Shown one piece after another: positions 35,266-43,773 of a stretch of DNA of 63,215 bases. Made by a program: the position numbers and the translations under genes. The DNA is from DAISJM01 sp036821485 (lineage in GTDB: Bacteria > Verrucomicrobiota > Kiritimatiellia > CAIQIC01 > JAGNIJ01), in the NCBI GenBank assembly GCA_036821485.1, contig DAISJM010000018.1:1-63215 (forward strand). Reading direction: 5' to 3'. The notes beneath the pieces were generated by a model. The model was not told where the DNA came from. It did no database searches and saw only the letters and a program-made list of their open reading frames with translations. How positions within the stretch are numbered: position 1 is the first letter of the stretch; the number at the start of each line of letters is the position of its first letter.

Positions 35266-36585
35266 ATGAAGCATCGCACCGGGCATATCTTCAAGCGAGG
35301 CGACACCTACTGGCTGCGGTACACGGTTGCCGGCGAACGAGTGGCACAATCACTCAAGACGAAATCGGAACGCACGGCCAAGACGAACGCCGAGAAGATC
35401 ATGGCGCCGATCCGCGCCGCCGACGGAGCCGAAGCCCTGCGGGCTGTTCAATCTCGCCTAATGGCTGCTGTGGACACCGCCGGCAAGCTGAACGATGAGG
35501 CGCACCCGCCTCTCTCGCTTCTTAAGGCGTGGACAGCGTACCAAGACAGTGAGAACCGCCCGCAGTCTGGGGTAGTGACGTTGGCGGGTTACGAGGGGCA
35601 TTGGGCCGCGTTCTGCGAGTGGTTAAAGGAACACCAACCCGGCGCCCAGTATATGAGGGACGTCACCCCCGAAATGGCTGCCGCGTTCATTCGGCAGCTG
35701 TCCAAGAAAGGCTATTCGGGCAACCGCATTAACAAGTTCGTGCGGTTTCTGGAAACGTTCTTTCGCGTACTGGCGAAGACGGGCCGTGTTACCGTGAACC
35801 CGTTTGAGGACATTACCCGGCGCAAGCAAGTGCCCGAGAGCAAGCGCCCCTTCACGATAGAGGAACTGAAACGCATTATCGAAACCGCCGAGGGCGAACT
35901 TCAAACTCTGTTCATGCTTGGCACGTTCACCGGCTTGCGTCTGGGTGATGCCGCAACCCTGCAATGGGGTGAAGTGGACCTTGCTCGTGCGATCATTCGC
36001 CGCGTGCCGCGCAAGACGGCCCATCTTGGCAAGGCCGTGATTATCGGCATACCCGCCATACTCGGGGAACACTTGGCCGGCTTGAAGCGCAAGGGGCCGT
36101 TTGTCACGCCCGAAACAGCCGCGCAATATGAAGTCGATGCCCCTGGACTATCGCGCCGGATTCAAGACCACCTGATAAACTGTGGGATTCAGACGATCAA
36201 GCCCGGCACCGGCTTTGAGATCGTGAAGGGCAAAGACGGCAAGCCCGAGGAAAGATACACCGGCAAACGCGCCGTAGTGGTGGCCGGGTTTCATAGCTTG
36301 CGCCACACCTTCGTTTCCCTTCATGCCCAAGCCGGCACCCCGCAAGCCGTGATGATGAAACTGGCTGGGCACGGCAACCCGATGATGACTGAACACTATA
36401 CGCACATAAGCGAAGCCACCGCCCGTAGCGCCGCCGCCGCCTTGCCGGCGATTGTGGGCAAGGCCGCTCCCGTCAAAGTCTTGCCCCCGGCGAATCTGGC
36501 CGAACGCGTGAAGCAACTGGCTGGCAAGCTGACGCCGAAGAACGCTGGGACAATTCGGAAAGAATTGCTGGCGCTGGTGAGTTGA
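35266..36585 (+). CDS. int: Tyrosine recombinase/integrase of the element
   Basis: 439 aa. N-terminal SAM-like core-binding domain (about 85-180) and a C-terminal catalytic domain. Catalytic residues are visible: Arg in 'TGLRLGDAA' (about 222-230), the 'HSLRHTF' HxxR box (about 346-352), 'GHGNPMMTEHYTH' with the nucleophilic Tyr near residue 382. This gives the R-H-R-H/Y set of active phage-type integrases. ATG 35266 is preceded by AAGGGGGT. It sits beside attL and should catalyse integration at the tRNA-Leu anticodon region and excision with a directionality factor. Confidence 0.93.
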   Translation: MKHRTGHIFKRGDTYWLRYTVAGERVAQSLKTKSERTAKTNAEKIMAPIRAADGAEALRAVQSRLMAAVDTAGKLNDEAHPPLSLLKAWTAYQDSENRPQSGVVTLAGYEGHWAAFCEWLKEHQPGAQYMRDVTPEMAAAFIRQLSKKGYSGNRINKFVRFLETFFRVLAKTGRVTVNPFEDITRRKQVPESKRPFTIEELKRIIETAEGELQTLFMLGTFTGLRLGDAATLQWGEVDLARAIIRRVPRKTAHLGKAVIIGIPAILGEHLAGLKRKGPFVTPETAAQYEVDAPGLSRRIQDHLINCGIQTIKPGTGFEIVKGKDGKPEERYTGKRAVVVAGFHSLRHTFVSLHAQAGTPQAVMMKLAGHGNPMMTEHYTHISEATARSAAAALPAIVGKAAPVKVLPPANLAERVKQLAGKLTPKNAGTIRKELLALVS

Positions 36586-36661
36586 CTAGCGAAGCCCATT
36601 CAACTAGTTGCTTGGACGGGTGCGGGTCGTTCCGAGGTAAACAACAGAGAGGGCCGCCACA

Positions 36662-37012
36662 ATGATTCTACAGCGGATAGTGCTTATATTGGGGTGCGTA
36701 CTGATAGCCATCATTGTCATGTTTCCGCCGTATTTCGGAACCTATGTTCGAGATGGTGACAATTTAACACGTTTCATTGGTTACTATCCGATTATCAAGC
36801 CGCCGGCGCCCAGTGTGGTGGCCACGAAGATGGAACTCGAAAGTGGAGCCTATGCCCCGCAGCGTCGCTATCACTCGCAAATCGATGTTGACCGACTATA
36901 TGCGCAAATAGTCGGTGTCGTCTTGTTGGTCGTTGGCTTGGTACTGGCCCTGCGACCAAAACCAAGCATGAAGACAGCCTCAGACGTCCGCTGGAGCGAA
37001 AGACCAAGCTGA
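36662..37012 (+). CDS. Small two-TM membrane protein of unknown function
   Basis: 116 aa. TM helices at about 5-22 (IVLILGCVLIAIIVMF) and 82-97 (IVGVVLLVVGLVLALR), with a 60-residue loop between. No known domain. ATG 36662 has GAGAGG 8-12 nt upstream. It lies in the element between integrase and the 200-aa protein; it could be immunity, superinfection exclusion or an accessory factor, but nothing in the sequence supports a choice. Confidence 0.6.
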   Translation: MILQRIVLILGCVLIAIIVMFPPYFGTYVRDGDNLTRFIGYYPIIKPPAPSVVATKMELESGAYAPQRRYHSQIDVDRLYAQIVGVVLLVVGLVLALRPKPSMKTASDVRWSERPS

Positions 37013-37106
37013 ATTGTCCATAGTCGCTTTATTCTTATTTGCCCCGGCCTGTTACAGCCGGGAAGGTCCTGCCGCGGAGCTGGGCGTGCTGTGAAGGGTT
37101 ACGAGC

Positions 37107-37223
37107 ATGAGTAAGAAGCAATCCGAGCCAAGACTTCTTTTGGCAGCGAATCCGATTCCAGAAGCAGAAGCGGCGACGGTGGCAATGTGGGCGACGAACA
37201 CGCGCAACGGGAGCCTGCCGTGA
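37107..37223 (+). CDS. 38-aa putative leader peptide coupled to the next gene
   Basis: Reads MSKKQSEPRLLL...NTRNGSLP. Its TGA at 37221-37223 overlaps the GTG start at 37220 (GTGA), the layout of translational coupling, and an AAGGG lies 10 nt upstream of ATG 37107. No similarity that I recognise. It may be a real microprotein or only a coupling leader. Confidence 0.4.
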   Translation: MSKKQSEPRLLLAANPIPEAEAATVAMWATNTRNGSLP

Positions 37224-37822
37224 AACTGACTTGGAGCTATCAGGGCGTGTCTGACAATACGGCAAGGCAAGTAAAGAGAGCCCTCAATCGCGTGGTTGAA
37301 GTAACGCCGGCACTTTACGATATCTTCATGCAGAACTTTGCCCGCGCAGTAGATCACCACACGTTTTATTGCGACGATCTGCGCGATACCGCGTCGAGCC
37401 AAGTAGTGAAGGATGACCTGAAAAGGCTCCGCAAGGCGTTGGTTGTGAGCAAGACCACTTACCTGATGCTGATTGATTGGGATAAAGGCATTTATCAAGA
37501 ACATCGGGAAGATGTGTGCGATGCATACGAGTTACTCTCCAAGGTTGTTGACGCAGCCTACAAGGAACACAGGCCGGGCCGCGTGGGGAATCCGTATTCT
37601 AGGGTTGACCGCAAACTGGTCGTAAGCCTTGCAGACATATTCTTCCGTTACACAGGGAAGAAGCCTACCGCCTATCCTGATGGGCCCTTTGCCGACATCG
37701 TGCGGGCCGCATTCTCCGAAGCGTGTCCGAAGCGCGATGTCGGCGGGCGCAAGGTGCTAACAAGCGGCATTAAGGCGTGGCGCACATATCGGCAACAACA
37801 AGCTAGTGCCAAGCGCCAATAG
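37220..37822 (+). CDS. Element-encoded protein of unknown function
   Basis: 200 aa from GTG 37220, which has GGGAG spaced 6 nt; a GTG at 37187 would add 11 residues. The protein is mixed alpha with Lys/Arg/Asp-rich helices ('DDLKRLRKALVVSKTTYLML', 'HREDVCDAYELLSKVVDAAYKEH'). The tail has 'RYTGKKPTAYPDGPFADIVRAAFSEA', a phrase often seen in unknown proteins of phage and integrative elements. No membrane segment or nuclease motif is evident. Confidence 0.7.
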   Translation: MKLTWSYQGVSDNTARQVKRALNRVVEVTPALYDIFMQNFARAVDHHTFYCDDLRDTASSQVVKDDLKRLRKALVVSKTTYLMLIDWDKGIYQEHREDVCDAYELLSKVVDAAYKEHRPGRVGNPYSRVDRKLVVSLADIFFRYTGKKPTAYPDGPFADIVRAAFSEACPKRDVGGRKVLTSGIKAWRTYRQQQASAKRQ

Positions 37823-37835
37823 ACGATTCTCTCAA

Positions 37836-37988
37836 CGGGCTATCCCGCCTTCTCTCCTCCCCGGTTTGTGTTACCCAACCACCGGGAATATTTGCATTGG
37901 GGACATGGGCGTTTTTGCGCCTGTCCGATACTGTGCCTTCTAGGAATTGGGACGCCTTTTTTTTAGGCGCTTGGTCCAATTCTAGAAG
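37836..37988. promoter_or_regulatory. Four hairpins in a row upstream of the Xre regulator
   Basis: CGGG-ctat-CCCG (37836-37847), an imperfect hairpin TCCCCGG...CCGGGA (37858-37887), GGACA...TGTCC (37901-37926) and a 52-bp hairpin with arms CTTCTAGgAATTGG and CCAATTCTAGAAG around a run of eight T (37937-37988). The last ends one base before GGAGG and ATG 38000. This may be an operator-rich control region, an attenuator or a small RNA. Confidence 0.55.
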
Positions 37989-37999
37989 CGGAGGAAACC

Positions 38000-38185
38000 A
38001 TGAAGGACAGACGGTTGAAAGTGGCGAGAGTGGCTGCCGGGCTGACGCAGATGGACGTTGCCCAGAGCGCGGGTGTGTCCGAGGCGCTTATATCGAAGTA
38101 CGAGACACGCAGACTCACCCCGCCTAGGGGCGTTCAAGAGAAAATCGCGGCGCGTTTGGGTGTGTGCCGGTGGGAGGTGTTCTAA
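38000..38185 (+). CDS. Xre/Cro-family HTH regulator
   Basis: 61 aa, almost all helix-turn-helix: 'KVARVAAGLTQMDVAQSAGVSEALISKYETRR' with the recognition helix near 28-36. Such short Cro-like proteins set the lysogenic or excision decision in temperate elements. Ribosome site GGAGG 5-9 nt upstream. TAATG overlap with the AlpA-like gene, so the two are co-translated. Its likely target is the hairpin region just upstream. Confidence 0.82.
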   Translation: MKDRRLKVARVAAGLTQMDVAQSAGVSEALISKYETRRLTPPRGVQEKIAARLGVCRWEVF

Positions 38186-38466
38186 TGCACGCTGCCACCA
38201 TCGACGCATTGAAAGCGTTTCTCAGCGCCTTGCATGAGCCGCCCGAGACCGTGGCGCGTATGCTGGCCGCCGCCAAAGAGCGAGCGCCGGCGCCCGAGGT
38301 GCTGCTCACCACCAGAGCCGCCGCTGAGTTGTTGGCGGTTCACCCGCAGACGTTGTTCCGGTACCGCCGGCGGGGCTTGTTGCACAGCCTGAAGCGCTCG
38401 CCTCGTTGTATCCGCTGGCGCAAAAGCGAGGTTGAAGCCTTGGCGAGTGGGAGGGCTTATCCATGA
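38185..38466 (+). CDS. AlpA/MerR-type winged helix protein, putative excisionase
   Basis: 93 aa. 'LLTTRAAAELLAVHPQTLFRYRRRGLLHSLKRSPRCIRWRKSEVEALA' (about 40-88) is the DNA-binding fold of AlpA/Xis/helix-turn-helix 17 proteins. Such factors drive integrase direction or activate element genes. ATG 38185 has GGGAGGTG upstream. The TGA overlaps the next start (ATGA at 38463-38466). Confidence 0.8.
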   Translation: MHAATIDALKAFLSALHEPPETVARMLAAAKERAPAPEVLLTTRAAAELLAVHPQTLFRYRRRGLLHSLKRSPRCIRWRKSEVEALASGRAYP

Positions 38467-40898
38467 ATAACGCAACCCTGCTCTGCATGGCCGGGCAACT
38501 GCGGGATGCCGCCGATGCCTATATGCGCCGAGGCTGGCACCCCATCCCGATTGCCGCGCCCGTCTTGGGCAACGATGAAACGGGGAAGATCCCGACACTC
38601 AAAGCGTGGCAGAACCACATGGCAAGCCGTGGCGATTTGCCCCGGTACCGTGACGGCATGAATATCGGCATAACCTGCGGGCCTTCCCGTCTTGTGGTGC
38701 TGGACTTCGACGCACCCGAAGCATACCTGATATGGGCTGCCGCACACCCCGCAGCCGCCCGCACCTACACCGTGGCTCGGGACAATGCCGAGCCCGGGCG
38801 CCGCCATTTGTACTTCACCCTTGGCGATGAACAAGAGGCGCCGGCGCAATTGACAAAGACGGGAACGGGATGGGGCGACTTGAAAAGCGAGGGCGGGCAA
38901 GTAGTCGCACCGCCAAGCGTTCACTACACCGGGGGCCGATACGTTGTCGTACAGGATGCCGAGCCGTTGCCGTGGCGCACCGAGTACACGCCTGACATTT
39001 ACGAACCGGGATTGAAGAAGAAGGCGAAGCCGCCCGCACCTGCTCCCGCGCCGGCACGGGAAGCACAAGGCCGGGGAATACCGCCAAGCGTGGCCGCCCT
39101 GTTGGACGCCGGGGCTGCCAAGGGCGAACGCAATCAAACCGCGTTCCACATCGCCACCCAACTGCGGGACGAAGGCTATTCCGAAGGCGAAGCACTTTCC
39201 ATGCTGCAAGGCTTTGCCGCCCGATGTACGCCACCGATTGGTGATAGCGAATTGCGGACAACCGTTCAAAGCGCATACAAGGGCACGCCAAGAGAGCCGG
39301 CCCACGATCCGAATGCCACAGCGTTCTTTGGCAAGAGCGCCCCGCAGCCTACGGCAACCCCGCCGGCGCCGGATACCTGGCCCGAGCCGCAACCGATAAG
39401 CGCCCTCGGAGAAACGCCGCCTCCGTGGCCGTGGGAAACATACCCCAAGACATTGAGGGACATTGGCGAAGCAATCACAGAAACCATGAACACTCCGCCG
39501 GAACTCGCGGGGCTTGGCTTGTTGTGTGCCGCGTCAATCGCTTGCCGGAACGTAGCCCGCGTGGAAATCAAACGGGACCACCGGCAATATCCGAATGTCT
39601 ACGGGATGGGCATTGGTTCACCGGTCACGGCAAAAACACCCATTGCCCGCGTGGTTCAAAAACCGATTCTTGATTTTCAAAAGGTTCAAACAGAGGTTTA
39701 TGAAGCCGAACTCGCTACATGGGGCGCCAAGGTAAAAACCGCCCGAGCGCAAATCACTGGCATCGAGCGCAAGCTGGCAAAGGGCGCCGAGAATGCCGAT
39801 GAACTAACCGCAGAACTGGCCCGGCTTGGCGCGATTGAAAACACGAAGCCGACCGCGCCCGCGTACGTTGTGAATGACGCGACGCCCGAAGCAATGGCCC
39901 GGCTTATGCACAGCAACGGCGGGCGCCTTGGCGTATTCACTTCCGAAGCCCGACAAGTGTTGAGTATCGCCCGGGGCCGCTACAGCAACCAAGGGAACGA
40001 CATTAACCTATGGCTTGCGGGGCACGGGGGCGATTACTTGCGCTATGACAGGAATGCCGCCGACAAGCCGCCGTTTGAAATCCACTACCCGGTCTTATCA
40101 GCGTACCTTGCAACGCAACCTGACAGCCTGCGAACCTTGGGCGCCTGCAACGAAATGCGGGAAGCCGGCTTTCTGGCTCGCTGGCTTTTTGTGGTGCCCG
40201 AAGCAAACGGGGCAAACGAATACCCGGTTGAATCAATCCCGCCCGAGGTGTTGAACCGATACGCCCGCGTGATGAATGCGCTTCTGCGGATGAAGCCCGA
40301 CACAGGCGCCGAGGGAGATCCGCTGCCGCACCTTGTACGCATGGCGCCGGGGGCGTTCCATCGATGGAAGCAGATACATGACGCCATAAAGGCCGACGCG
40401 ATGAAAGCCACCCCGCTGTTGGCGCAATGCCTGGGCAAGATGCCCGAACACTTGGCCCGCATTGCGCTTGTGTTTCACCTTGTCAAAAGCGCCGATGCAG
40501 GAACCCCGCCGGGCACCTTGGAAGAGTCGGACATTGAACAAGCCTACAGCCTTGGGCTTGTCCTGCTGGCGCATACCCGCCGAGCCGTGGCGCTGATGGG
40601 CGAAACCATAGAGCGCAACCAAGCCCGGGAACTGTGGCCCATAATCGCCGCACACCGGGGCAAGCTGAGGGAACTGCGGGCCGCCGAGGAACTGGGCGAG
40701 ATCGAAGCCGTGAAGCCCCGTGACGTTGCCCGGTACTGCTGGGCAGGCATAGAGGATACCACCGCCGCCCGTGACGCCTTGGAAGTGCTGGAGGTGAAAG
40801 GCTGGTTGCGATCCGCAGCCGTGGCCGGCAGGGTGAGGGCCGCACCGGCGCATGAGTTGTACTACCTGTATCCCGCCGGGGGCGCGCGCCATGATTGA
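38463..40898 (+). CDS. PrimPol-DUF3987 replication protein (bifunctional primase/polymerase plus helicase-like domain)
   Basis: 811 aa. The N-terminal Prim-Pol domain (about 15-180) has catalytic D81 and D83 in 'LVVLDFDAPE' and 'RRHLYFTLGD'. A primase C-terminal helical linker follows (about 205-280), with 'FHIATQLRDEGYSEGEALSML' and 'ELRTTVQSAYKG'. The DUF3987 helicase-like domain (about 320-720) has a degenerate Walker A 'GSPVTAKT' at about 385-392. It likely replicates the element after excision. The middle (about 190-205 and 290-320) is Pro/Ala-rich linker. Coupled to the AlpA-like gene by ATGA and overlaps the next gene by 8 nt. Confidence 0.87.
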   Translation: MNNATLLCMAGQLRDAADAYMRRGWHPIPIAAPVLGNDETGKIPTLKAWQNHMASRGDLPRYRDGMNIGITCGPSRLVVLDFDAPEAYLIWAAAHPAAARTYTVARDNAEPGRRHLYFTLGDEQEAPAQLTKTGTGWGDLKSEGGQVVAPPSVHYTGGRYVVVQDAEPLPWRTEYTPDIYEPGLKKKAKPPAPAPAPAREAQGRGIPPSVAALLDAGAAKGERNQTAFHIATQLRDEGYSEGEALSMLQGFAARCTPPIGDSELRTTVQSAYKGTPREPAHDPNATAFFGKSAPQPTATPPAPDTWPEPQPISALGETPPPWPWETYPKTLRDIGEAITETMNTPPELAGLGLLCAASIACRNVARVEIKRDHRQYPNVYGMGIGSPVTAKTPIARVVQKPILDFQKVQTEVYEAELATWGAKVKTARAQITGIERKLAKGAENADELTAELARLGAIENTKPTAPAYVVNDATPEAMARLMHSNGGRLGVFTSEARQVLSIARGRYSNQGNDINLWLAGHGGDYLRYDRNAADKPPFEIHYPVLSAYLATQPDSLRTLGACNEMREAGFLARWLFVVPEANGANEYPVESIPPEVLNRYARVMNALLRMKPDTGAEGDPLPHLVRMAPGAFHRWKQIHDAIKADAMKATPLLAQCLGKMPEHLARIALVFHLVKSADAGTPPGTLEESDIEQAYSLGLVLLAHTRRAVALMGETIERNQARELWPIIAAHRGKLRELRAAEELGEIEAVKPRDVARYCWAGIEDTTAARDALEVLEVKGWLRSAAVAGRVRAAPAHELYYLYPAGGARHD

Positions 40899-41139
40899 CA
40901 GAATGAAGGACAACAAGCCGGGCGAGGTGGTCATGGTGGGGCAGGGGTTGGACGGCAAACCATACCCCATGCGGAAGGGCACCGTTACCGTCCTGCATAT
41001 CTACCATGACGCCGACTGTCTCGGCGCAAAGGGTCGCCCCGACTTGTGCCGCTGCAAGCCGGATATAAAGCTCGGCCCACTAACGCCGGCATTGATGGAA
41101 AAGGTTATCCGAGACTGTGAGGCCGCCAATGGATGTTGA
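40891..41139 (+). CDS. Small Cys/His protein downstream of the primase
   Basis: 82 aa from ATG 40891. 'VLHIYHDADCLGAKGRPDLCRCKPDI' (about 38-63) has His, Cys and two Cys spaced as a possible metal site. Small proteins of this type are common in integrative elements; function unknown. It overlaps the primase stop by 8 nt. Downstream (41140-41373) holds only a short inverted repeat: GCCCTAGCC at 41153-41161 and GGTTAGGGC at 41209-41217. Confidence 0.65.
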   Translation: MIDRMKDNKPGEVVMVGQGLDGKPYPMRKGTVTVLHIYHDADCLGAKGRPDLCRCKPDIKLGPLTPALMEKVIRDCEAANGC

Positions 41140-41373
41140 CCGTCACAACAACGCCCTAGCCCCCATGAGGTACCGTAAAAACATTAGAAAAAAAAGAAGG
41201 TTAGGGCACGGCACCCATTTTCGCGTCTGGGTTGCCGAAAACGGGGTTAAGGTGAAAACGTAATAACTCTATATTTCCATGATGTCGACGTTTGAGGGAG
41301 TGCTGAGCTTCCACGCCAACAGGACCCGTGACGGGCACTGAATGTCAGGGCGCCAGTGTAGAAGCGGATTGAG

Positions 41374-41937
41374 TTACAGTCGGTCTAAGGATTCCTTCTC
41401 ATCCTCTAAGTGAATTGGTGGTGTGATCAAGTTCTCAGGGACCTCATTAGCGTCTCGTAACGTCCTGAGAAGTCGTGAGCCGCGCCCATTGCGAGCAGCT
41501 TCAAGTACCTTCCGAGACACCATCATGAGCGCGGATTCCGACGGTTGATACTCAAATGTTGCTGCGCGCTGCGCGAATGAAGGCAAGCGCCACATCTGTT
41601 TTGCAAAATCTCCGTTCGTGCTTATCCAAGACAAACCCCCATAAATCTTCCATGGACCGGCGCAGTTCTTTACCAACAGCGCTGCGACTTCCTCTGTAGT
41701 AAGTTGTTTGCGATCTTCCCTCATATATGCGATGCACCCAACGACATCCCCCTCCATGGCCACGACTATTCTGTAAGGCCCCGTAAGGAAAACGTACTTG
41801 CGATAGTGTGGCGAGGGAATCTCAACAGGATTGCCGTAGCGGGCCTTTGCCTCGGACAAACTCTCATTAAGGCGCCCCTCGGATGAGGCTTGCATAACAA
41901 CGAGCGCAATGGCCGCGAACCATACAGAGCTTTTCAT
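41374..41937 (-). CDS. Secreted protein of unknown function (cargo)
   Basis: 187 aa. Signal peptide about 1-20 (VWFAAIALVVMQASSEG), then 'LNESLSEAKARYGNPVEI', a motif common at the N-terminus of small exported PVC proteins, and mixed alpha/beta body. It is encoded opposite to the core genes, 5 nt after the next gene, so the two form a minus-strand operon. This is typical of accessory cargo. Confidence 0.65.
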   Translation of the reverse strand: MKSSVWFAAIALVVMQASSEGRLNESLSEAKARYGNPVEIPSPHYRKYVFLTGPYRIVVAMEGDVVGCIAYMREDRKQLTTEEVAALLVKNCAGPWKIYGGLSWISTNGDFAKQMWRLPSFAQRAATFEYQPSESALMMVSRKVLEAARNGRGSRLLRTLRDANEVPENLITPPIHLEDEKESLDRL

Positions 41938-41942
41938 GCTGT

Positions 41943-42887
41943 CTACTGTCCTCCGATGTAGCCCCCATAATGTGAGGGGTCCTTATTTGGGCCATAGATG
42001 ATAGCGTTCTCGACGTCATGTTGCCGCTGTATTTCTCTCCGCTCAAGACGGGCCTCGCGCTCGCTTTCTGCTGCGGCTGCGGCTGCCTGTTGTTGAGCCT
42101 GTAGTTGTTCTTGCTGCTGTTGTTTTCGGACTATCTCCTGTTGCGCATACTGCTGCTGCAACTGTCTGACCCTCTCGGAATATGCGACTGCATTTGTTGG
42201 GTCATACCCATACTTGTCCTGCAGGTCCTTTGGTAAGCTTACGAACAGCACCTTGGCAACCCCGCTCGCATGGTTGACCGTGATGCCGTCAGGCTCAACG
42301 CGGGTAACCTTGCATCCCTTGTACACCGTCTTGTTGAGCAATGTGATGTCCTGTCGGTCTGAGGGCTGAGGTAGAGTTCCCTTGGCAGTGGGAGCATTGC
42401 CGCTCTTGGTCTTGTCCACCTCTGCGACAATGGCCGCATTGGTCTTTGGAATATCGACCTCTCGGGAGTAATCCCGGTATGTGAACAAGACGCGGTATGT
42501 GTTCGCGTCCTCCGATACCACCTTGTATCGCTTGGACGGCTCCAAAGGGACGAATCCAGCAAACATCTGAACGTTAGCTAATGTGCGGAGTTGAACTGTG
42601 TCCACCCCAACATTGGCCGTCGGATTCATCATCCTGTCGTTCTTGGCAATCATGCCGATAGTCGCATTGGACCCGACCCCGACAAGAACAAGATAATTGC
42701 GCTCTGTTTCCTTCAGAAGGGGATACTCGGAGAGCGGCGCTGGCTTTGAGAGAAACTTGTTCCCGTCAATCGGCACGTACATCGTTGAGTGTGGACTAAC
42801 GAACGGACCTGCTTTGTCGGCATTGGCGGCCATCACCAGCATGGCGGATGCGAGCGCAAATAGGCAGCGGACGTTGTTCATCCTCAT
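41943..42887 (-). CDS. Secreted or periplasmic protein with coiled-coil tail (cargo)
   Basis: 314 aa from ATG 42887 (GGGAGGT upstream; a longer open frame to 42959 lacks support). Signal peptide to about residue 24 (LVMAANA-D). The segment 'KVTRVEPDGITVNHASGVAKVLFVSLP' (about 205-232) is a small beta-domain I recall from Verrucomicrobiota exported proteins. It is followed by Gln-rich coiled coil (about 245-295, 'QLQQQYAQQEIVRKQQQQ') and a short end. First gene of the minus-strand cargo operon. Function unknown. Confidence 0.65.
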   Translation of the reverse strand: MRMNNVRCLFALASAMLVMAANADKAGPFVSPHSTMYVPIDGNKFLSKPAPLSEYPLLKETERNYLVLVGVGSNATIGMIAKNDRMMNPTANVGVDTVQLRTLANVQMFAGFVPLEPSKRYKVVSEDANTYRVLFTYRDYSREVDIPKTNAAIVAEVDKTKSGNAPTAKGTLPQPSDRQDITLLNKTVYKGCKVTRVEPDGITVNHASGVAKVLFVSLPKDLQDKYGYDPTNAVAYSERVRQLQQQYAQQEIVRKQQQQEQLQAQQQAAAAAAESEREARLERREIQRQHDVENAIIYGPNKDPSHYGGYIGGQ

Positions 42888-43269
42888 AGCACCTCCCAAG
42901 ACAATCCTGAACGTTGGCGCGAGTGGATTCAAACTTTTTACTATCATGCAGGCTAACATCTAGAATTGGTTCTTCGCGTTTCCCCCCTCTGTTACTTGGC
43001 TGAAACCACGATTCTGCAGGGTGACAGGACACGGCCTCCGGGTTGAAGCCTTTTTGTTCTTTGGTTCGGGGAAACCCAACTGAGGGAGATAGACACCCTC
43101 CCCCCATGGCAAAAGGGATGCCGGTAGGCCGTGCTTGCCCGCCCCTAGCGCCCATCCTCGGCCCCTCATGCTTTGCGCTACCCTACGCCAACCCAAGCCG
43201 TTCTAGTGACTGCTGGCACCCCAAGGCGCCACGATATTGCGATAGCCTTTGTCCTCATCCCACCCCTCT

Positions 43270-43303
43270 GGTTTGTCGGATTGTCGAGTTTGTCGACGGG
43301 GTA
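43270..43303. repeat. Right copy of the 34-bp inverted repeat
   Basis: GGTTTGTCGGATTGTCGAG then TTTGTCGACGGGGTA; matches the reverse complement of 35216-35249 at 29 of 34 positions. It includes three TTGTCG(a/g) units spaced 8-10 bp like small iterons. Confidence 0.72.
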
Positions 43304-43392
43304 GACGGTAAACAAATGTATCCGTGCCACCCCCTCGCCACGCTCGGGCGGTGGTGAGGGTGAATAGGCCCGCAAATAGTGTGTGATACGGG

Positions 43393-43439
43393 TTGCACGG
43401 ACATGACCATGGTCATGTCTGTACATGGTATCTGTGCAA
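43393..43439. promoter_or_regulatory. Nested palindromes, possible operator or origin
   Basis: A perfect 20-bp palindrome GACATGACCA-TGGTCATGTC at 43400-43419. It sits inside a wider inverted repeat, TTGCACGGA near 43393 and TCTGTGCAA at 43431-43439. Function unknown. Confidence 0.7.
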
Positions 43440-43592
43440 GAAAAATGGCTGACTGTACGACACCCTATAGATCATTGCGCCTGTGGGTGAGTGTATACAG
43501 GCGCACGGATTTGCGCGGGCCCTCCCCCTAGGAGCGGACACTTTCCAGTTGCCCGCAGGGGGCGCCGGGGGCAAGATGCCGCCATGAATCCG

Positions 43593-43664
43593 AAAGGGAT
43601 ACAGAAAAGGATACAGCCGGCGCCGAACGCGCCTGAAGCAAGTGTATCCCTATTGTATCCCTTT
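43593..43664. repeat. Putative integrase arm-type sites, right end
   Basis: AAAGGGATACAG (43593-43604) and AAAAGGATACAG (43605-43616) are direct; TGTATCCC (43643-43650) and TGTATCCCTTT (43654-43664) are inverse. The set mirrors 35111-35160 at the left end. Confidence 0.68.
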
Positions 43665-43773
43665 CAGACACCCGCACACATATATCAGTTGACAGCGATT
43701 GAAAGCAGTTGCGTGCGCGTTTCATGTCGTAAACATGCGTATATACGCGTGTTATGACCGCAAAACAAGGTAA

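Larger units (their letters stand above)
42888..43773. other. 886-bp gene-free right-end control region of the element
   Basis: I see no credible ORF here. Short readings at 43043, 43178 and 43491 lack ribosome sites and family signal. The region contains the 34-bp inverted repeat (43270-43303), nested palindromes (43393-43439), arm-type repeats (43593-43664) and a 22-bp near-palindrome at 43732-43753 just before tRNA-Leu. It may hold the origin of replication or excision control sites. Confidence 0.6.

Noticed and set aside
43491..43757. 88-codon reading in the right end of the element
   Set aside because: Runs through the arm-type repeats and palindrome; no ribosome site or known motif.
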